This document shows, piece after piece, positions 37,804-46,601 of a DNA stretch of 64,000 bases (positions are counted from its first letter, which is position 1; each line of letters begins with the position of its first letter). This DNA comes from DATKMK01 sp035541895 (GTDB lineage Bacteria; Desulfobacterota; Binatia; HRBIN30; JACQVA1): contig DATKMK010000063.1 in assembly GCA_035541895.1 (NCBI GenBank), positions 12,993 through 76,992 of the forward strand, written 5' to 3'. Below the pieces are notes generated by a model that saw only the letters and a list, made by a program, of their open reading frames with translations, was not told the origin of the DNA and searched no databases. The position numbers and the translations under genes are program-made.

Positions 37804-38486
37804 CCGCCGATCAGGATTACTACCGGGAGCACGGCATCGAGGATGATCGCCTCGCGCTGTGGTATTACGCGCGCGTGGTGCGCCACCTGCGCCCCACGGG
37901 CGGCCGGCTGCTCGACTTCGGTTGCGGCACGGGCCATTTGCTCCGGCGACTCTCCGCGCGCTTCGACGCCTGCGGCTACGACGCCTCGGCGTACGCGCGC
38001 AGTCAGGCTCGACTGAACGCACCCGACGCCACCATTCTGGAAGAGTGGGGCTCGCAGCGCACGCGCAGCTTCGACATCATCGTCGCGCTGCACACCCTCG
38101 AACACTTGCGACGGCCACCCGCCGTCATGACGCAGCTCGCGCCACTGCTCACGCCGGGCGGCGTGTTTCTGTTCGTCGTACCGAATACAAACAGCCTCGG
38201 ACGGCGACTCAAGCGCGACCGCTGGTTCGCGCACCGCGATGCGCATCTTCACAGTTTGCTGAGTCGCGGCGAATGGGTCGGTCTGGCGCGCGAAGCCGGC
38301 CTCGATGTGCAGTGGGTGTGCGGTGACGGTTGGTGGGACGTGCCGTATCTCAGGCTTGTCCCGGCGTCTCTGCAGCGGGCGGTGTTCGGCGTCCCCGCCG
38401 CCGTGCAGCTTTTCTGGCCGCGCGCACGACCGTTTCTGCCGCCGGCGTTCGGGGAGTGCTTGATCGTCTCCGCTATCAGATCGTGA
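37800..38486 (+). CDS. Class I SAM-dependent methyltransferase
   Basis: A 228-aa enzyme with motif I LLDFGCGTGHLL, DIIVALHTLEHL and the post-motif LLTPGGVFLFVVPN. It has the form of methyltransferases found in surface-glycan loci (Methyltransf_23 type). Translation probably starts at TTG 37800, overlapping the upstream stop as TTGA, which implies coupling to the DUF2298 gene. The substrate is unknown. A C-terminal membrane-like stretch is not evident. Confidence 0.82.
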   Translation: MTADQDYYREHGIEDDRLALWYYARVVRHLRPTGGRLLDFGCGTGHLLRRLSARFDACGYDASAYARSQARLNAPDATILEEWGSQRTRSFDIIVALHTLEHLRRPPAVMTQLAPLLTPGGVFLFVVPNTNSLGRRLKRDRWFAHRDAHLHSLLSRGEWVGLAREAGLDVQWVCGDGWWDVPYLRLVPASLQRAVFGVPAAVQLFWPRARPFLPPAFGECLIVSAIRS

Positions 38487-38505
38487 GCGTCGATGACATG
38501 GGGAG

Positions 38506-38526
38506 GACATCGCATTGCGAGATGTC
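38506..38526. terminator. Hairpin after the methyltransferase gene
   Basis: GACAT-CGC / GCG-AG-ATGTC forms an 8-bp stem with a 2-nt bulge and 3-nt loop, 20 bp past the stop. No T-run follows. It marks the border of the next gene module. Confidence 0.4.
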
Positions 38527-38580
38527 ATTGACTGAGCCGAATCAGCCATAGTAGTAGCTCCGACTTCGAGCAGAACACGC

Positions 38581-39435
38581 ATGAACCGATTCCGCTCCGT
38601 GCTTGTTGGCCTCATGCTTCTGGCCGGTTCGGCGATCCCCGCCCGCGCCGAGTCCGACGCGCTGGCACTGATCACCGAAACCTGGACCCGCTATCGTAGC
38701 GTCAAGAGCGAGCGGGAAGAATGCGAGATTCTCGTCGTCACCGCGCCCCCGGCGGCGGGCTTCTCGCGGGCGGAAGCCGAAGCGATCGTGCGCGACGGGA
38801 AGTCCGGGGTGATTCACAAGCGTGCGGTGCGCCACGTCTTGTATGCGCCGGACCATCGCGACAAACTGCACCTGTTGTTCTCGCTGCCGGCGGACGACGC
38901 CGGTCTCGGCTTTCTGGTGTGGCGGCAGAGCGACTCGGCGCAAGACGACATGTGGTTGTTCATGCCGGGCTACCGCGCGGTGCGGCGCATTCCGATGAGC
39001 AGCAAGCAACGCCTCGCCGGCACCGACCTGTTGTACGAGGACGTGCGCGAGTTGGCCGGCGAGCGAACCGATCGGTTCACCTATAAGACCGTTGGCGCCG
39101 AAACGGTTGATGGTCGCAGTGCCGACGTGGTGAGTGCTGTCCCCAAGGCCGACACGGTGACTGCCTACGGCAGCCGCAAGGTGTGGGTCGATACGGAGCG
39201 ACGCTTTCCACTGAAGGCCGAGTTCTACGACGCCGCCGGCACGTTGTGGAAAGTGTTGCGTAACAGTGAGATTCACGAGGTCGCCCCAAACGTGTATCGG
39301 GCCGACCTCGCCGAGATGCGAGACGTGCAAGCGAACCAGTCGACCGTACTCTTGGTCACCAAGCGCAGCATCGGCGCCGAGCTCCCGCCGCAAGTCTTCA
39401 CCGAAGACTACCTCGTGCATCCGGGCGCCGACTGA
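38581..39435 (+). CDS. Outer membrane lipoprotein-sorting protein (LolA-like)
   Basis: A 284-aa periplasmic protein with a signal peptide ending PARAES at about 22. The segment DDMWLFMPGYRAVRRIPMSS is the hallmark of the LolA-like sorting proteins that accompany MMPL/RND or ABC exporters, and KVWVDTERRFPLKAEFYDAAG is typical of the second half. Role: it should carry a hydrophobic cargo across the periplasm. It is first in a co-oriented series with an ABC permease, an ATPase and an outer-membrane barrel. Confidence 0.85.
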   Translation: MNRFRSVLVGLMLLAGSAIPARAESDALALITETWTRYRSVKSEREECEILVVTAPPAAGFSRAEAEAIVRDGKSGVIHKRAVRHVLYAPDHRDKLHLLFSLPADDAGLGFLVWRQSDSAQDDMWLFMPGYRAVRRIPMSSKQRLAGTDLLYEDVRELAGERTDRFTYKTVGAETVDGRSADVVSAVPKADTVTAYGSRKVWVDTERRFPLKAEFYDAAGTLWKVLRNSEIHEVAPNVYRADLAEMRDVQANQSTVLLVTKRSIGAELPPQVFTEDYLVHPGAD

Positions 39436-39462
39436 CCGCCGCACGTCGGAAGCCGTGAACGC

Positions 39463-42027
39463 GTGACCGTCGACATTTTCCGCATGCCGCGCCGCTTTCT
39501 GCGCGGCAGCTACGCGCGCCTGACGTTGACCGTGGTCGCGCTCGCGTGCGGCGTCGCACAGGTGGCGGCGGACGACCTGGTCGGGCGCGAAACTTTGCGG
39601 GCATTCGTCGAGATCATCGATACCGTCGCCGGGCGCGCTTCGCTGCAAGTGACCGCCGGAGAGGGCGTGCCGTTTGCGGACAACGTCGCATCCGCCATTG
39701 CCAAGGTGCCGGGCGTCGAGCTGACGGTACCGGTGGTCAGCAGCACGGCGTTCATGGCCGACGGCAGCGGTGAGTTGCTCACGGTCCACGGCATGGACAT
39801 CGCCAACGAGAAGGCCGCCGCAGTCTACGAGTTGCGCGACGAAGAGCGCGGGCTCGACGATCCCAAGTTGTTTCTCGCCGACGCCATCGTGGTTCCGCGC
39901 CCCTTCGCCGAGCGCCGCGGCCTGAAGGTGGGTGACGCCTTCACCATCGACACCCCGCGCGGGCAGCAGCGCGTGACCGTGCGCGGGATGCTCGACGCCA
40001 AGGGCTTGGCGCGCATCTACGGCGGCAACCTGCTGGTGATGGATCTCGGCAACGCGCAAGACATGTTCGGCCAAGCCGGCTTCGTCAATCGCATCGACGT
40101 GGTGGTCGATCGCAACGGCGACGTTCAGCAAGTGGCCCGCGCCGTTGCGGCCGTGTTACCGGCGGGGTTGCAGGTCGAGGCGCCGGCGCAGCGCAAGGCG
40201 GATTTGCAAACCGTGATGCGCTCGTTCCAGGTGCTGCTGTGGGCGCTCGCGTTGCTCGGATTGATCGGATCGTTTCTGATCGCATTCAACAGTCTGACCA
40301 CCTTGTTCGAAGGCCGCGCCTGGCAGCTCGGCGTGTTGCGCGCCATCGGCGTCCGCCCGCGCGTGATGTGGCAGGAGTTGCTGAAGGAAAGCGCGTTGCT
40401 GGGCATCGCCGGCGTCGTGTTGGGAATTCCGCTGGGCATCCTGCTCGCCCGCGTGGTGCTGCCGATGATCACCACGGCGGCGGCGTTGAATTCCAAGGTC
40501 GCAACGCCGACGGCGCACTTGGCCGTGCATTGGACGTCGTTGTTGTTGGCGGCAGGAATGGGACTCGCCGCCGCGCTGCTGGCCGCCGCGCTGCCGGCGT
40601 GGCGGGCGACGCGGATGGGCATGGCGCAGACGATGCGCGCGCGCGGCGTGGAGCAACAAGGCTTGGGCGCCAACGCGCACTACGCCATCCGGGCCCTCAT
40701 GTTGGCCGTCATCGTCGTCGCGGTGGTGCTCCAATCGGTTACCGGGATGGCGTCGTGGGGTCTGTTCGCCACCGGCTTGATCGCAGTGGGGACGGCGCTC
40801 GCGGCGCGGCCGACGCTCGAGTTGATCCGGCGGCCGTTGTTGGCCGGATTTCGGCTGGTTGCCGGACCGACCGGCGAGTTGGCGATCAAGAATCTCACCC
40901 AGAATCCTCGCCGCGCCTCGTTGACCGTCGCGATGCTCGGGGTCGGATTGGCGTGCGTCCTGTGGTTGTGGATGGTCGCTCACAGCTTTCAATCGTCGGT
41001 GGTCGACGCAGTCAGCGGCGCGATGCGCGCGGATTTGGTTGTCAGCTCCTCACACATCGAATCGGGCTTCCTCGAAGCGCCGGTCTCGGATTCGCTGGTG
41101 GGCGAACTGGCACGCATTCCCGGCGCGACCGTAGTGGTCGGTGAGCGGGGCGCCGATTGGCAGTACGGTGGCGGGACGATCACCATCGATGCATACGATC
41201 CGGCGTACTTCACCAGCCCCGAGTTCGGCCAGTGGCCGTTGGCGGGCCGCGGGGTGCCGGGTTTGTGGGAAGCGGTGGCGGCTGGCAACGCCGCGGTGGT
41301 GTCGAGCAACTTCGCGCGCAACCTGCACACCCAAGTCGGCGACACCATCACGCTCGACAGTCCGTCGGGGCCGGTGGCGCTGCGGGTGGTCGGCGTCGTG
41401 ACCCACTTCGCGTCGCCGCGCGGGACCATCGAGATGAGCCGCGAAGTCTACCGGCGCATGTGGCGAGACGAGAAGATCACCCGCGCATTCGTGCGCGTCG
41501 ATCCGAACGCGGATCTCGTCGCGGTCCGCGCCGCGATCGCCCAGCGCCTGGGGCGCACCTTCAGCTTGCGGATTCTGTCGGCCGCCGAGATTGTCGACTA
41601 CTTTGCGTCACAGGTCCGCCGCGCATTCGCCGGCGTCTACATCTTGGCCATGATGGTGCTCGCCGTCGTGCTGGTGGGTATGGCCGACACGCTCGCCGCG
41701 GGGGTGATGGAACGCACGCGCGAGATCGGCGCAATTCGCGTCGTCGGTGTCCGCCGCGGCGCGGTGCGGCGGATGGTCATCATGGAAGGCGTCGTGATGG
41801 GGCTGGTCGGGCTCGTGCTCGCCGCCATCGGCGGTCTGACGCTCGGCCGATTGTGGGTCGACGCCACCTTCCCCGCGTTGCTCGGTTGGGTGCTCGAACC
41901 CCATGTGCCCTATGGCCAGGCTGGTACCGTGGCTGCGATCACCGTGCTGGTGTGCGTCGTCGCCGCGCTGGCGCCGGCGCGCCGTGCCGCGGCACTGGAG
42001 CCCGCGGTGGCCTTGCGATACGAGTAG
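39463..42027 (+). CDS. ABC transporter permease with two FtsX/MacB modules
   Basis: An 854-aa permease. After an N-terminal membrane segment it has a periplasmic MacB-like domain (about 45-220), an FtsX membrane domain (about 250-395) and extra helices near 405-450. A second periplasmic domain (about 475-690) and a second FtsX domain (about 720-850) follow. The double-FtsX layout is that of large DevC/LolC-like lipid or peptide exporters. The GTG at 39463 has GGAAG upstream; an ATG at 39484 is the alternative. It pairs with the ATPase 8 bp downstream. Confidence 0.88.
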   Translation: MTVDIFRMPRRFLRGSYARLTLTVVALACGVAQVAADDLVGRETLRAFVEIIDTVAGRASLQVTAGEGVPFADNVASAIAKVPGVELTVPVVSSTAFMADGSGELLTVHGMDIANEKAAAVYELRDEERGLDDPKLFLADAIVVPRPFAERRGLKVGDAFTIDTPRGQQRVTVRGMLDAKGLARIYGGNLLVMDLGNAQDMFGQAGFVNRIDVVVDRNGDVQQVARAVAAVLPAGLQVEAPAQRKADLQTVMRSFQVLLWALALLGLIGSFLIAFNSLTTLFEGRAWQLGVLRAIGVRPRVMWQELLKESALLGIAGVVLGIPLGILLARVVLPMITTAAALNSKVATPTAHLAVHWTSLLLAAGMGLAAALLAAALPAWRATRMGMAQTMRARGVEQQGLGANAHYAIRALMLAVIVVAVVLQSVTGMASWGLFATGLIAVGTALAARPTLELIRRPLLAGFRLVAGPTGELAIKNLTQNPRRASLTVAMLGVGLACVLWLWMVAHSFQSSVVDAVSGAMRADLVVSSSHIESGFLEAPVSDSLVGELARIPGATVVVGERGADWQYGGGTITIDAYDPAYFTSPEFGQWPLAGRGVPGLWEAVAAGNAAVVSSNFARNLHTQVGDTITLDSPSGPVALRVVGVVTHFASPRGTIEMSREVYRRMWRDEKITRAFVRVDPNADLVAVRAAIAQRLGRTFSLRILSAAEIVDYFASQVRRAFAGVYILAMMVLAVVLVGMADTLAAGVMERTREIGAIRVVGVRRGAVRRMVIMEGVVMGLVGLVLAAIGGLTLGRLWVDATFPALLGWVLEPHVPYGQAGTVAAITVLVCVVAALAPARRAAALEPAVALRYE

Positions 42028-42034
42028 AGCTTGT

Positions 42035-42787
42035 ATGCCCCAGTCTTCCGCAGTGTATCTCGAAGGCGTCCACAAATGGTACGGCAGCGGCCCGCAAGCG
42101 GTCGAGGCGCTGAGCGACATGAACTTGTGCGTCGAGCCGGAAGAATTCGTCAGCATCGTCGGGCCGAGCGGATGCGGCAAGAGCACGCTGCTGAATCTGA
42201 TTGCCGGCATCGATACGCCCACGCGCGGACGGGTCTGGGTCGCTGGACACGATCTCGCGCAACTGACCGACGATGCGCGCAGCGATCTGCGCCTGCGCCA
42301 CATCGGCTTCGTGTTCCAAAGCTTCAATCTCTTCCCCACGTTCACGGCGGAAGAGAACGTGACGTGGCCGCTGGAATTCCTCGGCGTGCACTGGCGTGAA
42401 GCGCGCGCCCGCGCCGACGCCGCCCTGGCCGAGGTCGGACTCAACGACGGCGCACGGCGCCGGCGGCCGGCCGCGCTGTCGGGCGGCGAGCAGCAACGCG
42501 TCGCCATCGCACGCGCGTTGGTCACCAAGCCGCGCCTGTTGGTTGCCGATGAGCCGACCGGCAACCTCGATTCCCGCACCGGTCAATCGATCTTGGATCT
42601 CATGCAGATGCTGAACCGCACCCAGCATCTGACGATCGTATTGGTGACGCACAGTGCGGTGGCGGCGGCGCACGGGCATCGCATCATTGAATTGTCGGAC
42701 GGCCGCATCCTACGTGAGACCCGCCCAAGCCTCGATGCGGCGGCGGCCGATCGCTGGGAAGATCCCGCGACAAAGGAGGTCGGATGA
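42035..42787 (+). CDS. ABC transporter ATP-binding protein (LolD/MacB-like)
   Basis: A 250-aa ATPase. Walker A is GPSGCGKST, the Q-loop FQSFNLFPTF, the signature LSGGEQQRVAIARALV, Walker B LLVADEPTGNLDS, and the switch His in VTHSAVAAAHG. It powers the permease just upstream. The stop overlaps the next gene's ATG (ATGA), so the lipoprotein downstream is translationally coupled. Confidence 0.93.
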   Translation: MPQSSAVYLEGVHKWYGSGPQAVEALSDMNLCVEPEEFVSIVGPSGCGKSTLLNLIAGIDTPTRGRVWVAGHDLAQLTDDARSDLRLRHIGFVFQSFNLFPTFTAEENVTWPLEFLGVHWREARARADAALAEVGLNDGARRRRPAALSGGEQQRVAIARALVTKPRLLVADEPTGNLDSRTGQSILDLMQMLNRTQHLTIVLVTHSAVAAAHGHRIIELSDGRILRETRPSLDAAAADRWEDPATKEVG

Positions 42788-44193
42788 ACCGCACGACGAT
42801 TCTGGCCATCGGCGTGATCGTAGGCGCCGGCATCGCCCTCAGCGGCTGCGGGAGCGACAATGACGAGACCCCCACGGCCCCGACCGCCACCAAGGCAGCG
42901 ACGGTGGCACCGACCCTCTCGCCGACCACCGGTCCGACGCGCACCGCCAGTCCGTCGGCCACCGTGGCGCCAACGAATACCGCCTTGCCGCCACCGACGT
43001 TGACTCAGACGCCGGTGGACACGCCGTCGCCCGCCCCGACCGCGACCGACACCTCAACGGCGACACCGAGCGAGACGCCCTCTGCCTCGGCAACGGCAAC
43101 AACAACGCCGACTCAAACGGTCACTGTGACCCGAACGATCACTTTGAGTCCAACCATCACGCTGACGCCCACGGTTACGGCAACGCCCACGGCGACCAAC
43201 ACGCTCGGGCCGCTGGGGATTCGCCATTTCGTTCTCGACTCGACCCAGAGCTCCTTCACAGTCAAAATCTCCGGCGGCCTTGAGATCCCAGTCGGTTTCT
43301 TCCGCGGTCAAACCAACGGCCAGGACGAGCCGGCGTTCCTCGACCTGGAAGCCGGTCAGCCCGACGCGAACGGCTTCGTCCGCGTGAACATCGTCGCGGC
43401 ATCGGAATACCTTTACGTCGATTCCAAACAGTTGGCGGGCTTCGTCTTCTGTCTCAAACCCCTGGTGCCCGTCATGTCGGCGGGGATCCTCGGCTGCAAC
43501 GGCGGAACCGACGTCAGTATCTCGCTCAATCAGGACCATCACATCGGCCAACTCGGCGTCAACGGCTTCACTACAACCAACTGCACCGCGATGCAGGGAC
43601 ACGTTGAAACGCCCTACGCCGCCTGCAGCGCCGGCCTGGTTGGCCAGGCTTGCGACGTCGATGGCGATTGCGACACCACGCCCGGCGCTGGCGACGGCAC
43701 CTGCGCACATGTTCCGGCGGCCTGCACCACCGGCATGGTCGGCAAGGTGTGCCAAACGAACGCGGACTGCAACCAAGGGACGACCGCCGGGCACTGCGGC
43801 TTTCACGGCGGTGTCTGCAACGGCCCGCTGGTGCCCGGCTTGGGAACCGGGGACTCCGGACCGGGAGAACTATTCATCGCGCCGAATCCGGATCCCAACG
43901 TCTTGACCAACGGGATGCCGGTCGAACTCGGATTTGAAAACGCGCTGCCGTGCGGCGACGAAGGACCGGGCATGCCGTCGCCCTTTGCGCTCACCACCGG
44001 CCACTCCAGTTCGTTGGTGACGGACGCCAACAACATGCTCGGTCACACCCTCAACTTCGACACTCAGGGCGAAAACTTCGACTGCTACAACTGGCAGAGC
44101 AACGACAAAGGCCGGCTGGTGCTGAGTGCGCCGGCGATCGACCAGCGCACGGTCGGCGACGTGGCAACGATCTTCAACTTCTTCTCGCACTGA
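42784..44193 (+). CDS. Lipoprotein with long Thr/Pro stalk and Cys-rich repeats, unknown function
   Basis: A 469-aa lipoprotein with lipobox LSGC (Cys22). Residues about 28-140 are an extended Thr/Pro/Ser stalk. A globular part follows (IRHFVLDSTQSSFTVKISGG ...). Residues about 275-340 hold two Cys-rich repeats of the form VGxxCxxDxDC (VGQACDVDGDC and VGKVCQTNADC). I do not recognise the globular domain. Its ATGA coupling to the ABC ATPase suggests it is a cargo or accessory part of that system, anchored to a membrane with the domain held away by the stalk. Confidence 0.78.
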   Translation: MNRTTILAIGVIVGAGIALSGCGSDNDETPTAPTATKAATVAPTLSPTTGPTRTASPSATVAPTNTALPPPTLTQTPVDTPSPAPTATDTSTATPSETPSASATATTTPTQTVTVTRTITLSPTITLTPTVTATPTATNTLGPLGIRHFVLDSTQSSFTVKISGGLEIPVGFFRGQTNGQDEPAFLDLEAGQPDANGFVRVNIVAASEYLYVDSKQLAGFVFCLKPLVPVMSAGILGCNGGTDVSISLNQDHHIGQLGVNGFTTTNCTAMQGHVETPYAACSAGLVGQACDVDGDCDTTPGAGDGTCAHVPAACTTGMVGKVCQTNADCNQGTTAGHCGFHGGVCNGPLVPGLGTGDSGPGELFIAPNPDPNVLTNGMPVELGFENALPCGDEGPGMPSPFALTTGHSSSLVTDANNMLGHTLNFDTQGENFDCYNWQSNDKGRLVLSAPAIDQRTVGDVATIFNFFSH

Positions 44194-44262
44194 GGAGCGG
44201 TCGGGGAAGGGCTTGCAGCAAAACGGCGAGCGACTACGTCACAGAGAGGCAGTAGCACAACG

Positions 44263-45258
44263 ATGCGCCAACCTTTGAACGTCTTTGCAGGTTGCCGGCG
44301 ATCGATTTTCACTCTCGCCATCGTCGCCTGCGTGCTTGCAACCGCGAACATCCCGCACGCATGGGCGGCCGGCGCGACCCAGGAAGCGCTGCTCGACGTG
44401 CTGTTCGGAAACGCACCGGATCCCGGCGGACTCGACGCCAACGACGACGGCGTCCTGTCGATCGCCGATATTCTCTTGCTTCCCGCGGCGCCGCCACTCA
44501 CGCCGACGCCGACCCGCACGCGGACTGCGACGGTCGCGGTCCCGACCGCAACCAATACACAACCGACTGTGACGCCGACCCTGACCCAGACGGTCACGCT
44601 TACGCCGACGCCGTCGCCTACCGCAACACCGGTTGGCTTGCTTTACGACGGAACGATCTCGAATTTAACGCCCCACGACGTCGGGGACATGCTGATCTAT
44701 CGCGTCACCGACCCGACCGGACATGTTACGACCGAAACGACGACCATCCCATCGAACGATCCGGGCAGCGGCGCATTCGTGCTCGACGATCTCCAGACCG
44801 ACGGCCAGCAGGTGATCGTCCACGAGATGCAGTCGTACAGTGACACCGGCACGCAACTGTTGTTCAACGGCTACACGGATCTGGTTGCCAACGTTCGGAC
44901 GACCTGCACCCCGCCGCTGCTGCGGCTCACGTCCCCGCTCATCGCCGGGCAGACCTTTTCGACTACGATCAAGTGCGAGGTGCGGTTTTCCGACTCCGGT
45001 GTCTTCGTGGGCTTCGTCAATCGCACCGACACGGTGACGCCGCAGGATATCGTCGCGAGCGTCACCGTTCCAGCCGGCACGTACAGCACCGTCATTCATC
45101 TCAGCGGCAGCACCAACCAAGGCGGCGAACTGGAGAACGACGAGTTTTACATCGTCCCGGGGATCGGGCCCATCCTGCAACTGCAAACGTTCACGGGACA
45201 GACGACCCGGCACGAGCTGGTCGACGGTACCATCGGCGGCATGTCGGTGAAGCGGTAG
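44263..45258 (+). CDS. Secreted protein with dockerin-like EF-hand and Thr/Pro linker
   Basis: A 331-aa protein with a signal peptide ending HAWAAG near 36. A single dockerin-like half-repeat (LDANDDGVLSIADILLL) follows at about 57-75, then a Thr/Pro linker (about 77-125) and a C-terminal beta-rich domain (about 127-331) without a known match. The architecture parallels the proteins at 24360 and 31309. It stands between the stalked lipoprotein and the outer-membrane barrel gene. Confidence 0.75.
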   Translation: MRQPLNVFAGCRRSIFTLAIVACVLATANIPHAWAAGATQEALLDVLFGNAPDPGGLDANDDGVLSIADILLLPAAPPLTPTPTRTRTATVAVPTATNTQPTVTPTLTQTVTLTPTPSPTATPVGLLYDGTISNLTPHDVGDMLIYRVTDPTGHVTTETTTIPSNDPGSGAFVLDDLQTDGQQVIVHEMQSYSDTGTQLLFNGYTDLVANVRTTCTPPLLRLTSPLIAGQTFSTTIKCEVRFSDSGVFVGFVNRTDTVTPQDIVASVTVPAGTYSTVIHLSGSTNQGGELENDEFYIVPGIGPILQLQTFTGQTTRHELVDGTIGGMSVKR

Positions 45259-45282
45259 TCGCATCCTACTTCACGATTGAGC

Positions 45283-46578
45283 ATGCCGTCGCGACTTCCT
45301 CCACCGTCGGCCGTGGTCGTGTTCTTCGCGCTCGCGGTGCTTGCGGCAGGCGCCGCAAGCGCGACGCCCCCGACCATCAACGGGCACGTGCAATACGAGA
45401 CCTTCGGCTATCCCGATCCGGACACGACCGGAGAGCGCTGGGAAAACTTCTTCGCTGCGACCCTACGTGCCCACGGCGAGATCAGCCCAGAGCTTACGTG
45501 GCAGTTCGAGGGCCGGGCGGTGGCGGACGACGTCGCCTTTACCGCCGGGGGGTACTCGCTTCGCAACGCAACCCGCCGGCGCCCCTACCTGTCGCTCATT
45601 ACCGCCGTGCTCGACTACCGCCCGTCGGAGAATCTGCGCGTAAGCGTCGGCAACCAAGTCGTCAGTTGGAGCATCTTCGACGAGTTGCAGCCGGCCAACT
45701 TAATGTCGCCGCGAGACGAGTCCGACCCGTTTCGCCGCATCGATCAAGGCGTCCCGAGCGTGGCAGCGCACTATGGCAGCGGCGGCGCGTTTGCCGAGCT
45801 GGTGGTCGTCCCGCTCGCGTTCACGCCGTCGCGTCTCCCGCAAGGCCGTTGGGACATCATCCGCAACGAGAATGTGATTCGCCCGCAGGACCAACCGCCG
45901 GTGCAACTGGATGAAACGCAAGCCGGTGCGCGCATCGGCGCGCACCTCGGCCAGCTCGAAGCGACCGTGATCGGTTACGTCGGCCGCGATACCGAGGCCG
46001 TGTTCGTCCCCGGCCCGCTCGTGCTGGTCGGCTTCAAGAACGGTCGCCCGCAGTTCAAAGCGCAGATCATCGATCGCTATCCGCAGTTGCGCGCGGGCGG
46101 CGTGACGGCTTCCTATCCGTTCGGCGACCGCGTAATCATGCGAGTGGAGTCGGTCTACTACAACAGCCCCGATCGCTTCCGTGACGACTTGCTTCAAAGC
46201 GTCGCCGGCGTCGAGTACGCCCTCGACGACTGGCGCATCGTCGCCAGCTACCTGCGTGACGATCAGATCATCGCCGCACCGGAGGAAGTCACGAACAAAG
46301 GCGAGCGGCAATTTTTCCAAAGTTTCATCTTCGGTGAGATCCGTTACGATGCCGGTGGACGATTGCGTGGACGACTGCGGGGCGGGTATGACGCCACCGG
46401 CGACTTCAGCTTGCTCCAATCCGAGCTGTCGTATCGCGTCTGGCAAACGGTGTGGATCTCCTTGCTCGGCGAGCAGGTCGACGCCGGCAAACGCTCGTAC
46501 GAAGACAACAAGACCTCCTACTTCGACACCATCAGCCACGAGGACCGCCTAGGGACACGCATCGAGTACGACTTCTGA
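45283..46578 (+). CDS. Outer membrane beta-barrel protein, DUF1302-like
   Basis: A 431-aa exported protein. A signal peptide (about 1-28) precedes an amphipathic beta-strand pattern throughout, and it ends in Phe (RIEYDF), the usual outer-membrane barrel signal. VSVGNQVVSWSIFDELQPAN is reminiscent of DUF1302 proteins, which typically sit beside LolA-like carriers and exporters. Here it closes the run started by the LolA-like gene and probably gives the outer-membrane exit or insertion site. The ATG at 45283 is preferred to a TTG two codons earlier. Confidence 0.78.
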   Translation: MPSRLPPPSAVVVFFALAVLAAGAASATPPTINGHVQYETFGYPDPDTTGERWENFFAATLRAHGEISPELTWQFEGRAVADDVAFTAGGYSLRNATRRRPYLSLITAVLDYRPSENLRVSVGNQVVSWSIFDELQPANLMSPRDESDPFRRIDQGVPSVAAHYGSGGAFAELVVVPLAFTPSRLPQGRWDIIRNENVIRPQDQPPVQLDETQAGARIGAHLGQLEATVIGYVGRDTEAVFVPGPLVLVGFKNGRPQFKAQIIDRYPQLRAGGVTASYPFGDRVIMRVESVYYNSPDRFRDDLLQSVAGVEYALDDWRIVASYLRDDQIIAAPEEVTNKGERQFFQSFIFGEIRYDAGGRLRGRLRGGYDATGDFSLLQSELSYRVWQTVWISLLGEQVDAGKRSYEDNKTSYFDTISHEDRLGTRIEYDF

Positions 46579-46601
46579 ATGCAGCCGAGTTGTCACGAGA
46601 G

